From: Bacteroidia bacterium
GTDB taxonomy: Bacteria > Bacteroidota > Bacteroidia > AKYH767-A > OLB10
Direction: 5' to 3'
NCBI GenBank assembly: GCA_016788165.1
Contig: JAEUTH010000042.1
Coordinates: forward strand, 124,001 to 188,000
DNA: 64,000 nt
Below the pieces are notes generated by a model that was not told where the DNA came from, did not search any database, and was given only the letters and a program-made list of their open reading frames with translations. How positions within the stretch are numbered: position 1 is the first letter of the stretch; every line of letters starts with the position of its first letter. Made by a program: the position numbers and the translations under genes. Of this stretch, positions 29,301-40,200 are shown in pieces.

Positions 29301-29881
29301 AATATTTCGCGAAGTATAATTATAACCACCGTAACTATAAAGCATGTATAAATATTTCTAGTAAAAAGTACCACAGCAAATGATACCAAACTAAAAAACA
29401 AAACATTTGGAATCAGGTATATAAAAAACAAGTTTGTATAACTGCTCAGTTGGAAGCTATGCAGTAAATATGGCTTTGCATTTGGCAATTGCGTACCAAG
29501 CCAGCAACCCAGCATAAACAATGCAGTAACAGATAAAACGATTGTAAAAGCGCTTAAAAATTTCGAACACAGGTAAACTGATTTATTAATAGGAAAGCTA
29601 TAGAGTATGTGAAACACTTTACTTTCAAAATCGCGATAGAATGCACCACCAATTACAGCCGGTATTATAAATAAGAGCAACTTAAAAAATAACACAGATT
29701 GCTGATAAAGCGCATAAGGTGCATTTGCGATGCGAAAAGTTTGAAAAGTTGAATAATCAAAACCAATGGCATTAGCAGCCATAACTATTATGCCTGCAAC
29801 TATTGCAACAAATGCATATATGCAGGTTGCAGGTCGTTTAAGCCAATAAGCTATTTCGTAATTATAGATAGCAAGGAACAT
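26348..29881 (-). CDS. ABC-2 permease fused to an M1-family metallopeptidase
   Basis: A 1177-residue fusion. The N-terminal about 590 residues hold two sets of about six membrane helices of the ABC-2 permease type (the first begins IYNYEIAYWLKRPATCIY). The C-terminal about 540 residues form an M1 gluzincin aminopeptidase-like domain with zinc motif HEMAHQWWG (His922, Glu923, His926) and the third ligand Glu946 in TESMAEY. The usual GAMEN exopeptidase motif is absent, as I recall for other fusions of this type. The peptidase is probably outside the membrane. ABC ATPase, a secreted DUF5694-like protein and a two-component pair share the operon. The substrate is unknown. Stop codon is TAG. Confidence 0.9.
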   Translation of the reverse strand: MFLAIYNYEIAYWLKRPATCIYAFVAIVAGIIVMAANAIGFDYSTFQTFRIANAPYALYQQSVLFFKLLLFIIPAVIGGAFYRDFESKVFHILYSFPINKSVYLCSKFLSAFTIVLSVTALFMLGCWLGTQLPNAKPYLLHSFQLSSYTNLFFIYLIPNVLFFSLVSFAVVLFTRNIYTCFIVTVVIIILREILLRATTGYNAITVYGLFDPLCETTVHAFTSSWTIEEQNFKSPVLNKFVGYNRLLWVSIAVLILIFTFCCFSFNQYKIIAGFKKAKQCDNAHAAPVISARVYLSDFDVAHTLIQKLKQLWFITHTEYMSIVRTGAFASILLAGTLFIYVLLSQMNAPYGNKVLPATWVMLAFPVLFFSLLINFITFLYAGILVKRGVTYGMFYLVDVTYVSNRMLLLSKILALVKLQVTMLSVVCIVGVAVQLSSHFYNIEWWHYFFDLIGIHLIEYVIWACLAIFIQTIFGNIWIGLLILILLFFGGDVVQKLGIENFIFRFNQNPDLGFYLKYLELSGYSHSIAAYFIFKVYWCIASFLILLLSLMLWQRGMAISYRNRLLLAIHRFKYQFLKPFIIGLLLLVCTGAYIFNARHNAVTTLSEAQKEALLIDTDTMMQRFEFAQQPRIVAVDVAMHIYPEQNMFRSTGTYTLINKTQVPIDTVIITKALDVETQCQLNAPALKLIAHNTVVNVFKLKKQMLPDDTLKLSFEINCMRNNVWYENAFVKSNGTYITSLIYPALGYRPHNYAKQPDDTTALKNHYRSFDSDYIDFKATVSTAENQTAIAPGCLIKQWKSNQRNYFQYQSTTQVTNDFAFVSGIYKVDTAKYNNIKLAVYYQPTHFSNVAHMINGVKACLAYCEKNYSKYQHKQLNVVEYARSVGDYAQSFAGFIPYSELGFMLDIDSTGVRGLNLPFIGAAHEMAHQWWGMQVIPADVNGSKLVTESMAEYVALKVLQHAYGNEKALLYLEKAHNTYLQKCINDDTNELPLIINTGNNKAHIPYQKGMLALNTMCYYLGEKNLNKALKNYINMVHKQQAPYTTSIQLINGIKQATPDSLKYLIKDLFEDVILYDNKILKSNVVKLKNGDYEVEVEMQFNKLRKSENGFKPLPMQDAFFELGIYDEKSNALPTLIKTIKIAKQHSRQKFVVKFKPSKIVIDPLLLMLDKNRMDNAKPI

Positions 29882-29887
29882 GATGCC

Positions 29888-30733
29888 TTATTTTAGTTCG
29901 CTTTTACCTAACCACATTTCTGTATCCATAACTTTAAAAAATGGATTGCCTTCGAACAGATGACGGATTATAGGAATATGATCGTTACCCATGATCAGAA
30001 AAATAGCGTGCTCACTGTAATTAAGTTGCGCAATAATTTTTGAATAGATTTTAATATTACGTCTATACCAGTCGGCTGTTAATTCAGCTCCCAAAAAATA
30101 AGTCGAATCATATACGAACACATTTGTATTACCCATTTGCGGGTATAGGTTTATGTAATGTGCATGAGCAGATGTTTGAACTTGCTTTGAATTAAGCCAA
30201 CGCATATATGCCAGTAAACTTATGTTATTACGTAGCGAGTCTTCATCAATTAAATCCGACTGAGGTATAGTAATACCCTTTCCAATGCCCTTTAATAATG
30301 ACTGTTGATTATGTTGCGAAGCATAATTTTCTAATTGCGAATAATAGTATCCAAACTGCCCGGGATGATCGCATGAATATATGGTTTGATGATTTAAAGC
30401 TTTAGCTACTTTAAATGCCACTTGCCATATTTCATTTCTTCTAACAACTGTATCTACATTTTTAAAAGCACGGAACAAGCTATCCATTCGGTTAACGTAT
30501 TCGAAATCGGGCATCCGTTCAATAAATATCTTGTCCGGGTTTTGCTTTTCAACAATCTTACAAAGCTTAGCAATGCTTTGTTGATGTTTTGTTTCTAACA
30601 CATCATAAGTTGAGTCGGTTTGCGCAAAATGAAAAGTACCTAACAGATATACTTTAATTTTTGGTTGCTTAGTTTGTGCCTGTACCAGCACGATACAAAA
30701 CATTTTTAATACAATAAGTTTAAATATTTTCAT
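29888..30733 (-). CDS. Secreted TraB/ChaN-like protein (DUF5694 family)
   Basis: A 281-residue protein with a signal peptide (IFKLIVLKMFCIVLVQAQ) and a domain starting KIKVYLLGTFHFAQTDSTYD, which matches the opening of the DUF5694/TraB-like group where a GTxH segment lies near the N-terminus and a later acidic ERMP segment is conserved (here FIERMPDFEYV). TraB/ChaN relatives have been linked to metal-dependent hydrolysis or haem/iron binding, but the function of DUF5694 is not established. It sits between the ABC ATPase and the permease-peptidase fusion with gaps of 7 and 6 bp, so it likely assists that system in the periplasm. Confidence 0.78.
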   Translation of the reverse strand: MKIFKLIVLKMFCIVLVQAQTKQPKIKVYLLGTFHFAQTDSTYDVLETKHQQSIAKLCKIVEKQNPDKIFIERMPDFEYVNRMDSLFRAFKNVDTVVRRNEIWQVAFKVAKALNHQTIYSCDHPGQFGYYYSQLENYASQHNQQSLLKGIGKGITIPQSDLIDEDSLRNNISLLAYMRWLNSKQVQTSAHAHYINLYPQMGNTNVFVYDSTYFLGAELTADWYRRNIKIYSKIIAQLNYSEHAIFLIMGNDHIPIIRHLFEGNPFFKVMDTEMWLGKSELK

Positions 30734-30740
30734 AACTGAT

Positions 30741-31619
30741 TTAGTGTTGATTATTTGATTGGTACATTACATTAAAATAAACGTCTTCTAAATTGGGTTC
30801 AGCCAAAACAAAATCCATATCGGGCTGATTGGTTGCATATACTCTAACTGTTAATTGATTGCTTTGATATTTTACCGACAGCACTTTAAACCGTTGCACC
30901 ACTTGCTCTAACTCATTTCTGTTAATCAGCTTTTGCCAAATATAGCCTCTGATTTGATTTACAGCTTTCAAAGGTTCAGTATGCAATTGCAAACAACCTT
31001 TATTAATAATGGCTATCTTATTACATAAGTCATTAATATCATCAACAATATGTGTCGAAAAAAGTATGGTATTATCAATAGCAATTTCTCTTAAAACATT
31101 TAAAAACCGGTTTCTTTCGTTTGGGTCTAAACCTGCTGTTGGTTCATCTACAATAATCAGTTTGGGTTTATTAAGTAAAAGTTGGGCAATGCCAAATCTT
31201 TGTTTCATACCACCTGAAAAGCCATCTACGTTTTCAGCTCTGTGATTAGATAAATTGGTAATTTCTAAAACTTCTTGAATTATTTGACTGCGTTGTTTTT
31301 TGGAAACGATACCTTTTAAAACAGCAAAATAGTTTAGTAAACTTTGTGCCGAAACATTGGGATAAACACCAAAATCTTGCGGCAAATAACCCAAACAATA
31401 ACGCAAGCTTTGCGGATTAGCAAGCACATTTGTGTTTTCGAAATAAATGCTGCCTTTATCGGGCAATTGCAATGTGGCAATGGTACGCATGAGCGTAGAT
31501 TTACCGGCACCATTAGGTCCTAACAAACCAAACATACCTTTACCAATTTGCAGCGTAATTTTATTTAAGGCCTTTACACCATTGCCATACGTTTTTTCTA
31601 TTTCGTTTATATGTAACAC
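30741..31619 (-). CDS. ABC transporter ATP-binding protein
   Basis: A 292-residue ABC-2 type ATPase: Walker A (GPNGAGKST), Q-loop (LGYLPQDFG), signature (GFSGGMKQRFGIAQ), Walker B (KLIIVDEPTAGLD) and H-loop (STHIV), followed by a C-terminal extension of about 80 residues common to the CcmA/NatA-like group. It should energise the permease-peptidase fusion two genes downstream. I place the start at GTG 31619, since no in-frame ATG exists close upstream and the protein begins right at the ABC fold. It is the first gene of the five-gene operon; the divergent glnN promoter region is upstream. Confidence 0.92.
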   Translation of the reverse strand: MLHINEIEKTYGNGVKALNKITLQIGKGMFGLLGPNGAGKSTLMRTIATLQLPDKGSIYFENTNVLANPQSLRYCLGYLPQDFGVYPNVSAQSLLNYFAVLKGIVSKKQRSQIIQEVLEITNLSNHRAENVDGFSGGMKQRFGIAQLLLNKPKLIIVDEPTAGLDPNERNRFLNVLREIAIDNTILFSTHIVDDINDLCNKIAIINKGCLQLHTEPLKAVNQIRGYIWQKLINRNELEQVVQRFKVLSVKYQSNQLTVRVYATNQPDMDFVLAEPNLEDVYFNVMYQSNNQH

Positions 31620-31943
31620 GCGCCACTAACATTATTAAGATTATAAACCGAAGTAGCTGTGTTATAAATAATTTCAAAAAAATTTGGTGTAAGGCCGGAT
31701 TATTTTGACGTAAAACCCTTAGAACTGGTGATGAAATTACGCAGCATTTATGGTAAGCACCTACTGACAAAAAATAGTGATGTAAATAAACTTACAAGCT
31801 ACCAGACAGTAATTTATCCTAATAAAATAACAACATTGTGCACAAATAAAGGGGGTGTTTACATTTTTTTATACTTTTTTTTAGCATACCCCCCTATTTT
31901 TTCATTGCTTTGCCGAACTTTTTAATAAAAAACCAAATATTCA
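31620..31943. promoter_or_regulatory. Divergent region ABC operon / glnN with a G5/C5 hairpin in the glnN leader
   Basis: A 324-bp region without a credible gene. On the plus strand GGGGGT (31851-31856) can pair with ACCCCC (31888-31893) around a T-rich loop of about 31 nt. It is followed by TATTTTTTC, giving a terminator-like or attenuator-like shape about 50 bp before the glnN ATG. No clear TAnnTTTG box is seen. I find no sigma-54 (GG-N10-GC) promoter upstream of glnN by eye. Confidence 0.35.
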
Positions 31944-34136
31944 ATGGCAACCATTCGATTTAAAGCGTTAGAAACCGCAAGTGCACGCACATCGCGCACT
32001 GTAAAACCACCTTCAGAAAAAATTTCTGATTATTTCGGCACGCATGTGTTTAGCCGAAATACCATGCAAAAAACACTATCGAAAGAAATTTATAACCACA
32101 TGGTTGCAGCCATTGACAGTGGCCATCAAATTGACCGCAAAACAGCCGAACAAGTTGCAGCGGCCATGCGCACCTGGGCTATGAGCAAAGGGTGTACGCA
32201 TTATACACATTGGTTTCAACCCTTAACCGGAACCACTGCCGAAAAGCACGATGCATTTTTTGATTTAAGTGATGGTTCGCCAATCGAAACCTTTAGCAGC
32301 AATGCATTGGTACAACAAGAACCCGATGCAAGCAGCTTTCCAAATGGCGGTATTCGCAATACTTTTGAAGCACGCGGCTATACAGCCTGGGATCCATCGT
32401 CACCGGCATTTATTATGGAAAGTACAGCAGGCAAAACGCTTTGCATACCAACCATTTTTGTATCTTATACAGGCGAAACACTTGATTATAAAGCACCCCT
32501 TTTAAAAGCACTGCATGCCATTGATAAAGCAGCCGTTGATGTATGCCAATATTTTGATAAAAACGTAACCAAGGTGCAACCTACATTGGGTATTGAGCAG
32601 GAATACTTTTTAATTGATACAGCACTGTATCAGGCCAGACCCGATTTGATGATGACAGGCCGAACCTTGTTAGGCCATGCAGCGGCCAAAGGGCAACAAT
32701 TAGAAGACCATTACTTTGGCAGCATACCATCACGTGTATATGCATTTATGGTTGAGTTTGAAATTGAAGCTTTTAAATTAGGCATTCCGCTAAAAACACG
32801 TCATAACGAAGTAGCACCCAGCCAGTTTGAATGTGCGCCCATTTTTGAAGAAATTAATTTAGCAGTTGATCATAATCAATTGTTAATGGACTTGATGGAT
32901 AAAATTGCAGCAAGACATCACTTTAAAGTATTGTTACATGAAAAACCTTATGCAGGTATTAATGGCAGTGGCAAACACAATAACTGGAGTTTAGGTACCA
33001 ATACCGGCAAAAATTTATTAAGCCCGGGCTCAACACCTAAAAGTAATTTACAATTTCTTACCTTCTTCATCAACACCATAAAAGCCGTACACGACCATGC
33101 CGATTTATTGCGTGCAAGTATAGCCTCAGCCAGTAACGACCACCGTTTAGGCGCTAACGAAGCACCACCGGCAATAATGAGCATATTTTTAGGACAGCAA
33201 TTATCAAACGTGCTTGACGACTTAGAGAAAAAAGTGCGTACAAAAGATAAAATGACGCCTGAACAAAAGACCGATCTTAAATTAAACATTGCCAAAATAC
33301 CTGAAATACTTTTAGATAACACCGACCGTAACCGTACATCGCCATTTGCATTTACAGGCAATAAATTTGAATTCAGAGCGGTAGGTTCATCAGCAAATTC
33401 ATCGCATGCAATGATGGTGCTTAACACCATTGTGGCCAATCAGTTAACCATTTTTAAAGCTGAGGTGGATAAATTAATTGAAAAAGGCCAGGGTAAAGAT
33501 GAAGCCATATTTAAGGTACTGCACGATTATATTGTTGATTCGAAAAAAATCAGATTCGAAGGCAATGGTTATGGCGATGAGTGGAAACGTGAAGCAAAAA
33601 AACGCGGCTTGAGTAATGTTACCACTACGCCACCAGCATTAGATGCTTTGGTAAGTAAAACTTCATTGGCATTATTTGAAAAGATGCAAATATTTACACA
33701 TCGCGAAGCCGAAGCCCGTCATGAAATATTGTTAGAAGATTACACTAAAAAAATTCAGATAGAAAGTCGTGTAATTGGCGATTTATCATTAAACCATATT
33801 ATACCAACTACACTGCGCTATCAAACCATGCTAATAGAAAACGTAGAAGGCTTGCATGATATCGGACTGAAAGGTATTTACTCAAAAACACAAATCGAAT
33901 TAATTAAAGAGATTAGTGAACGTGTAACACGCATTAAAACCAATGTTGATGCCATGGTTGAAGCACGTAAAAAAGCAAATGTTATCGAAAATGCGCGCAC
34001 ACGTGCTATTGCTTACTGTGATAAAGTAAAACCTTTCATGGACATAATTCGTGATGATGTGGATCATTTAGAACTGATGGTTGACGATGAAGTATGGCCA
34101 TTACCAAAGTACAGGGAAATTACCAACGTTAGATAG
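31944..34136 (+). CDS. glnN: Glutamine synthetase type III (GlnN)
   Basis: A 730-residue GSIII enzyme, the long class common in Bacteroidota and cyanobacteria, which condenses glutamate and ammonia using ATP and forms dodecamers. Class-specific N-terminal features are present (SDYFGTHVFSRNTMQKTL; THYTHWFQPLTGTTAEKHD), as are the catalytic regions (LGIEQEYFLID, NEVAPSQFE, NGSGKHNNWSLGTN and an NRTSPFAFTGNKFEFRAVGS segment). The C-terminal helical extension is complete. It stands alone with its own leader and a strong terminator. Confidence 0.97.
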   Translation: MATIRFKALETASARTSRTVKPPSEKISDYFGTHVFSRNTMQKTLSKEIYNHMVAAIDSGHQIDRKTAEQVAAAMRTWAMSKGCTHYTHWFQPLTGTTAEKHDAFFDLSDGSPIETFSSNALVQQEPDASSFPNGGIRNTFEARGYTAWDPSSPAFIMESTAGKTLCIPTIFVSYTGETLDYKAPLLKALHAIDKAAVDVCQYFDKNVTKVQPTLGIEQEYFLIDTALYQARPDLMMTGRTLLGHAAAKGQQLEDHYFGSIPSRVYAFMVEFEIEAFKLGIPLKTRHNEVAPSQFECAPIFEEINLAVDHNQLLMDLMDKIAARHHFKVLLHEKPYAGINGSGKHNNWSLGTNTGKNLLSPGSTPKSNLQFLTFFINTIKAVHDHADLLRASIASASNDHRLGANEAPPAIMSIFLGQQLSNVLDDLEKKVRTKDKMTPEQKTDLKLNIAKIPEILLDNTDRNRTSPFAFTGNKFEFRAVGSSANSSHAMMVLNTIVANQLTIFKAEVDKLIEKGQGKDEAIFKVLHDYIVDSKKIRFEGNGYGDEWKREAKKRGLSNVTTTPPALDALVSKTSLALFEKMQIFTHREAEARHEILLEDYTKKIQIESRVIGDLSLNHIIPTTLRYQTMLIENVEGLHDIGLKGIYSKTQIELIKEISERVTRIKTNVDAMVEARKKANVIENARTRAIAYCDKVKPFMDIIRDDVDHLELMVDDEVWPLPKYREITNVR

Positions 34137-34213
34137 TTGCCTCCAATTAATTACTACGTAAACAATTGGTAATAGGTAACTGCGCTATTTAAATTCGTTC
34201 CTTAAAATAAAAT

Positions 34214-34251
34214 AAAAAAGCTGCCCCATTTATATGAGGCAGCTTTTTATT
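34214..34251. terminator. Bidirectional terminator after glnN
   Basis: AAAAAGCTGCC (34215-34225) pairs with GGCAGCTTTTT (34238-34248) around a 12-nt loop, with A- and T-runs on the two sides. It separates glnN from the convergent giant gene ending at 34266. Confidence 0.9.
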
Positions 34252-34265
34252 TTCAATAGGTTACC

Positions 34266-37200
34266 CTAATAAATTATCAATCTATCATGCCACTGAGTAT
34301 GCATGCTGCTGTACCTTATGGAATAAACACCTTTGGCTAGCAAATGCAAATTCAATTCAAACTCATGTTGTTTATCATTTACATCTAACGTAACACCATA
34401 AACCTGTGCACCCGTTGCGTTTATAATATTTACCACAACTGTACCGCTAAAGTTTTTGTCAAAACTTATTTCTAATCTTCCATTGGTTGGGTTAGGAAAT
34501 AATTTTGGTTGCGCCACATTAATTCCGGCATACAATCGAGCCACCGGTTGCGTAATGTTTATGCTTTTGGATTTAGTACAGCCGGAAAAATCGGTAACTG
34601 TTACTGTATATGTTCCTGCATGAAGTCCGGTTGCAGTTTGGGAACTTTGCCCATTACTCCATAAATAAGTTAACGGACTAATGCCCCCGGTTACACTTGA
34701 CGTTGCTGTACCGTTATTACCTCCATATACAGTAACATTGGTTTTAGTAATGTTAACCGATATGGGCAAAGGTTCGGTAATTATAACTGTGGCAAACTTT
34801 ATACATCCCTTACTATCCGTAATGGTACAAGTGTATGTGCCCTTTTTCAAACCGGTTATGGCGGCTGTAGTCCGTATCGGTGCTGTACTCCAAGTATAAC
34901 TATACGGTGGTGTGCCTCCGCTTACGGCAACACTTGCTGTGCCGTTCAAACTACCGTAACACGTAGCAGGTGTTGCCGTTGTAATTGCAACAATGGGCAA
35001 AGGTTGTGTTAGTGTTACAGATAACGATCCGGTACAGCCATTAGCCGATGTAACTGTTACCGTATAGGTTGCGGCAGGCAAATTCAAACGATTTTTATTG
35101 GTTGCACCATCGCTCCATACAAAACTATACGGTGCTGCACCTCCCGTTGCTGACGGGTAAATTGATCCATTGTTACCGCCAAAACAATTAACATTGCCGG
35201 TAACAGCAGTAACGGTTAAGCCAGCCAAGCTATTTACAATGGCCGAAGCAGTAGTTGTACAACCATTGGCATCGGCAACTGTTACTGTATATAAACCCGG
35301 TAACAAGCCGCTAACTGATTTAGTAGTTGCAACAGGTATCGTATTCCAACTATAAGTATAGGTGCCTTTACCGCCAGTTGTGTTTGCAGTTACCGATCCA
35401 TTACTTACACCGCAACCCGAAGCAGTAGCCGTAACATAGGCAACAAGCAAATCAGGCTGTTTAAGTGTAACCAAACTAACAAGCGTACATCCATTATTAG
35501 AAATTGTTACGGTATATGTACCCGCGGTTAACCCTGTAACCGATGCTGTTGTAACTCCATTGCTCCACAAATAATTAAATGGCCCGGTACTACCTGTTAC
35601 AGTAACTGAGGCACTTCCGTTTGATTCGCCAAAACACCTTACATGAACGCCTCCTGCATAAGTAGGTACTGTAAAACTCGCCTTCAATCCCTTACTAAGC
35701 GGAACAACAACTGTATCTAAAATACTACATCCGCTTATGGTATCAATAATAAGGCAGTAACTATTAAAGCCATAAGTTAAACCTGTACCGGTTGCCGTTG
35801 TTTGAACCGGTGTGGTTAACCATTGATAAGTGTATGAAGTGCCTCCACTAGGATATGCAGTCATTATACCATTATCCTGGCCACAACTGGCATGTTGTAC
35901 TAATTTGTTAGTAGCAGTTAAAAAGCATTCATACGTTAAAGTAACCGTTATCGTTTGTGTATAGCCATTAGCATCAGTAACAGTTCCTGTATAGGTTCCG
36001 CCAGGTAAACCGGTTCTATCGGCAGTTGTGGCGCCATCGTTCCACAGGTAACTTAAGGGCAATGTGCCTCCGGAAGTTGATGTGGTAATTGATCCACTAT
36101 AAGGCATTGTTGAGGTTGGATTAGCCGAATTAATTACCTTATAAATTAAATTTATAGGGTGCGTAACTGTTATGGCACATGATGTTACACAACCATTAAA
36201 GTCTGTTACAGTTACTGTATATGTACCTGCAGCCAGGCCCGTTATATTAGCAGTGGTTGCCCCATTACTCCATAAGTACGCGTAAGGAGCTGTGCCACCG
36301 CTAACTAATACACTGCCTGTACCGTCAAGCGCTTCGAAGTAGGTTGCATTTGTAGCAGTACATGTTGCAGTTAAAACATTAGGTTCAGTTATTGTAACGG
36401 TGCACGAATCCTGACAGCCGTTTGCATCAGTTACCACAAAGGTGTAAACACCAGCCACAAGATTGTTTGTAGCCGGCACAATGGCGTAAGGTGCAATGCC
36501 ACCTGTAACAAAAAGGTTTACGGCACCATCGCTGGCTCCATTACAACTTACTTGATTTAAAACATTGCAACTTATTGTCAGATCACCGGGTTCGGAAATA
36601 ACTACGGATGTTGTTGCTGTGCAAAAATTGCTGTCAGTTACAGTTACAGTATAGGTGCCGGCTGTTACGGCAAGTAAATCCTGAACAGTTGCATTATTAC
36701 TCCATTGATAGCTGTATGGCGCAACTCCGCCTGTAACACTTAAATCAACTGAGCCATTGTTTAAATTATAACAGGATGCATCAGTGTGTGTTTCAGATAT
36801 AGATATAGCAGGCGGTTCTGTAATGACTAAAGATGCTGTTGCTGTACATCCATGGGCATCGGTTACCGTATATGAATAAGAACCTTGCACCTGTGTAAAT
36901 GTGCCGGTTCCTGAGTATGGTGCTATACCTCCACTTGCCGTTATTGTTACAGTAGATGAATCGCCATTACATAAAATGGCTGTTGATGTAGCGGATGTGC
37001 TTAGTGCTAATGGCTGGGTAATAATTATTGAATATGTATTGGTTAAACCATCGGCATCAGTAACTTCGGCAACATAGGTACCTGCATTTAAATTTGATAT
37101 GCTGTTGCCCGAAGCATTATTGCTCCATCGGATTTGTAAAGGAGCCCGCCCACCAGTTACCATTGTAGTTATAGATCCATCACTTAAACCAAAACATGAT

Positions 37201-40200
37201 ACATGGTTTGCATTCAAAGAAATTACCGGAGGGCTTAAGTGCACATGTTTTTCATTATCGGTAAAATCAATTTCTGTTGGTGTAACACTTACTATACGTA
37301 CAATAATATCAGCATGTGCATCTACTACAAACCATGATTGGCTGATGTTGGCTGTTTGGCCCTGCAGCAATTTTAATGATTGCTGACTTATTAACACTTC
37401 GGCATTTTGGCTAACTTTATAAAGAAACTGAATTGTGCCTGTTCCTCTGTATGATCCATTGTTTGTAATGGTAGCTGTTAAGGTTACGTTTTCGCCATTT
37501 TGAGGATACATTTCATTTACAACCAGATTCGTTGCTTTGAAGTTGGGAGCATGGCCCACATAAACCGAGCGTGTAGCCTCGTTATTGCTTTCGCCTCCCT
37601 CAACTATCTGATTGTCGTTATCAATAATGGCTCTAATTACATGAAAGCCCGAAATAAATGAGCTCCATGAATTTCCGATGGCTACGGTATTAAATGCATT
37701 TGCGGCAAGTGCAGGTGCTGTAACAGAGTCAAGTGGCATGTTATCCACTTTTACAAATAATTCAGATGCAGGTGCCGCACTACAACCAATGTTTTTGTAA
37801 GTAACATTCATGGTTATACTTTGGTTGATTTGCGGATTTAATAATGATGGTGCTATGTATTGCGAATAAATTGTAAGGTCAGGTATATCGGCTACGTTAA
37901 CACTAAAAATAATTTGATTATTGGTTTCATTACATTCTGTGTATAAGCCATTTGGGTCGGCAGTTATGCGTATTTGGTATGTACCCGTTTGCGGATAAGA
38001 AAATGAACCCGGGGCAGCAACAATGTATGGACAAATACATGTATTGTCGGTAAATATAACTGAGGTACCTAACGATAGCCAACCAATTATGCCGGGGCCA
38101 CTTACTTCAAATTTTACTTCGCTTTGCGAAGCTTCATAGAGGCCAAAATTGTACAAGGCTACTCTAATATTTGCCGGCACGCATGCCGATTGAAACACTT
38201 CGTTTAAAGGATTGCCAATACAATCTGCATTGGAGGTTGCAAAATCCCAACAAAGAGCTGCCGATGCATCGTTGTTATATTCAAACGACTCGGTTACCGT
38301 ATTGGCATAATCAGCACTTACAATTAATGTATTGTTGCCATAAGCAGGTGTGGCCGCGGTAAGGCTAACCAGTATGGTATCGCCTGCAGGTAAATTGCTG
38401 TTTATAGTTACCGGATAATTAATACCAGCTACATTAAAGTTAACAACAAAGGGAGCTATGGCTGTTAGTTGGCCTTCATTAGCGATTTCGGCATATAAGC
38501 TTATGGTGCCTGGGCTAATGGGATCTGTAGGTTTTACATCCATGCTTCCGCAGCTATATACCTTCAAATCAGGAAAACATTGCTGAAATGTATAAGGCAC
38601 AATAAGGTTGTTATTTATCTCCGAACTTTCATTTATTATGCTATCATAATCACTAATCACTTCAAATGTATAGTTACCTATATTTAACGGGCTAAAAAGG
38701 AATGAAACCGTTTCAGTGCAGCGACCTTGGATACTGCTTACAGGCTGTAAACTGGTAAATTCTAAAACATTGTTATAGTACACATTAAGCCTGGCTGAAA
38801 AATTTCCTGTAGCAGTGGCACCGGCATTAAATATCCGGGCAACAACCTCCGACTGAAAACATTGGTAATAATTTGAAATGCCTAAACCCACAGGTATAAT
38901 ATCCGGCTGATTAGGCACTACATTAATAACTGTTGCAACAGAATTATTGATTTCACTTGATTCGTTTAAAATATTGTAATAATCAACCGTTGCACTTATA
39001 TAGGTAGTTCCGGGTGTATTAAAAACTATGGCAGGTAATATTACATCGTAAATTTGGCCGGGTGCCAATGGCGGAATTGTAAATGTACCGGGTATGGGCG
39101 TACCGGTTGTTGTTACAAAAAGTGTAGTAGTTTGCGATATTGCCTGACAGTTATTTTGAACATGCACTACACCGGTTATTGAACTACCTGCTGCAATGTA
39201 ATTTACACTTTGGCATAAGTACGAGCCATCCACTTCCATTGAAACCGATAAATCAAGCAGACATGGCGATAGTATTAAGTTATAGTTGCCTGTGGTATCG
39301 CCTGTTAATGTAAAATCAGTTACGCTAACAAGGTATGTATAGTTACCTGTATCATTAGCTGCAGCAAAATTAAAGCAGTAGTTACCAAGCGAATTTGTAG
39401 TGGTATAATAAACTTCCCCTGTTTGGTTAATGGTTAGCATTACGGTTGCTCCGGCTACTGATGTATCTGGTAAAGGTTGTGCTAAATTATCATACCAGGC
39501 TTTGCCACAAACCGTCATGGCTTGTCCGGTATAACCGGGGTTGGGATTGGCGTTTGCAATTACTTTTATAGCACCGCCCAAAGCAGGCTGGCCATTTATA
39601 AATGGCCGAATGGCATGGTTTTCCAGCTCATTCGACTCGGCAAGTGCATTGCCATAATCAATCCACACAGACATTGGAACAAATTCATCAGTTGCAGGTG
39701 TGGTTATCGTCCAACTTATTTGAATTTCCTGCCCTGCTGCAAGTAGTGGTATGGTAGTGTCGGGATAGGTAGTATTATCGAAATCATTAACTAAATGACA
39801 GCTAAAATTTGTAGCATCTACATTTGAATAATTATGTACGGTAGCCATTACCGTAATAGCGGTATTGGGATTGGGATGCGAATTACTAAACTGTATATCA
39901 TTTGCGAAAATAGTTACGTTAACTGTTCCGGTAATATTTGGTGCATTTACAGTTACATTAAATGAACAGGTTGCTGTATTGCCATTTACATCGGATGCAG
40001 TATAGGTTACTGTTGTGGTTCCTACTGTAAAAAAAGCGCCCGGATTGTAGTTGCTGATTAATGTATCTATAGCGCAGTTATCGCTGGCCGTTGGTGGTGT
40101 CCAATTAACCTGACTACCCCATTGCCCGGGTGATGCATTAACAGTAATGCTTGACAAACATCCGCTTATTACCGGTATGGTATTATCATCAACAATTACA

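Noticed and set aside
31561-31770. A 69-codon minus-strand frame upstream of the ABC ATPase
   Set aside because: It overlaps the start of the ATPase gene in another frame and shows no recognisable protein features.
34560-37240. A CRISPR-like array suggested by regular repeats
   Set aside because: The repeats are protein-level SprB units of 70-85 codons in a single open frame, without identical short direct repeats and spacers.
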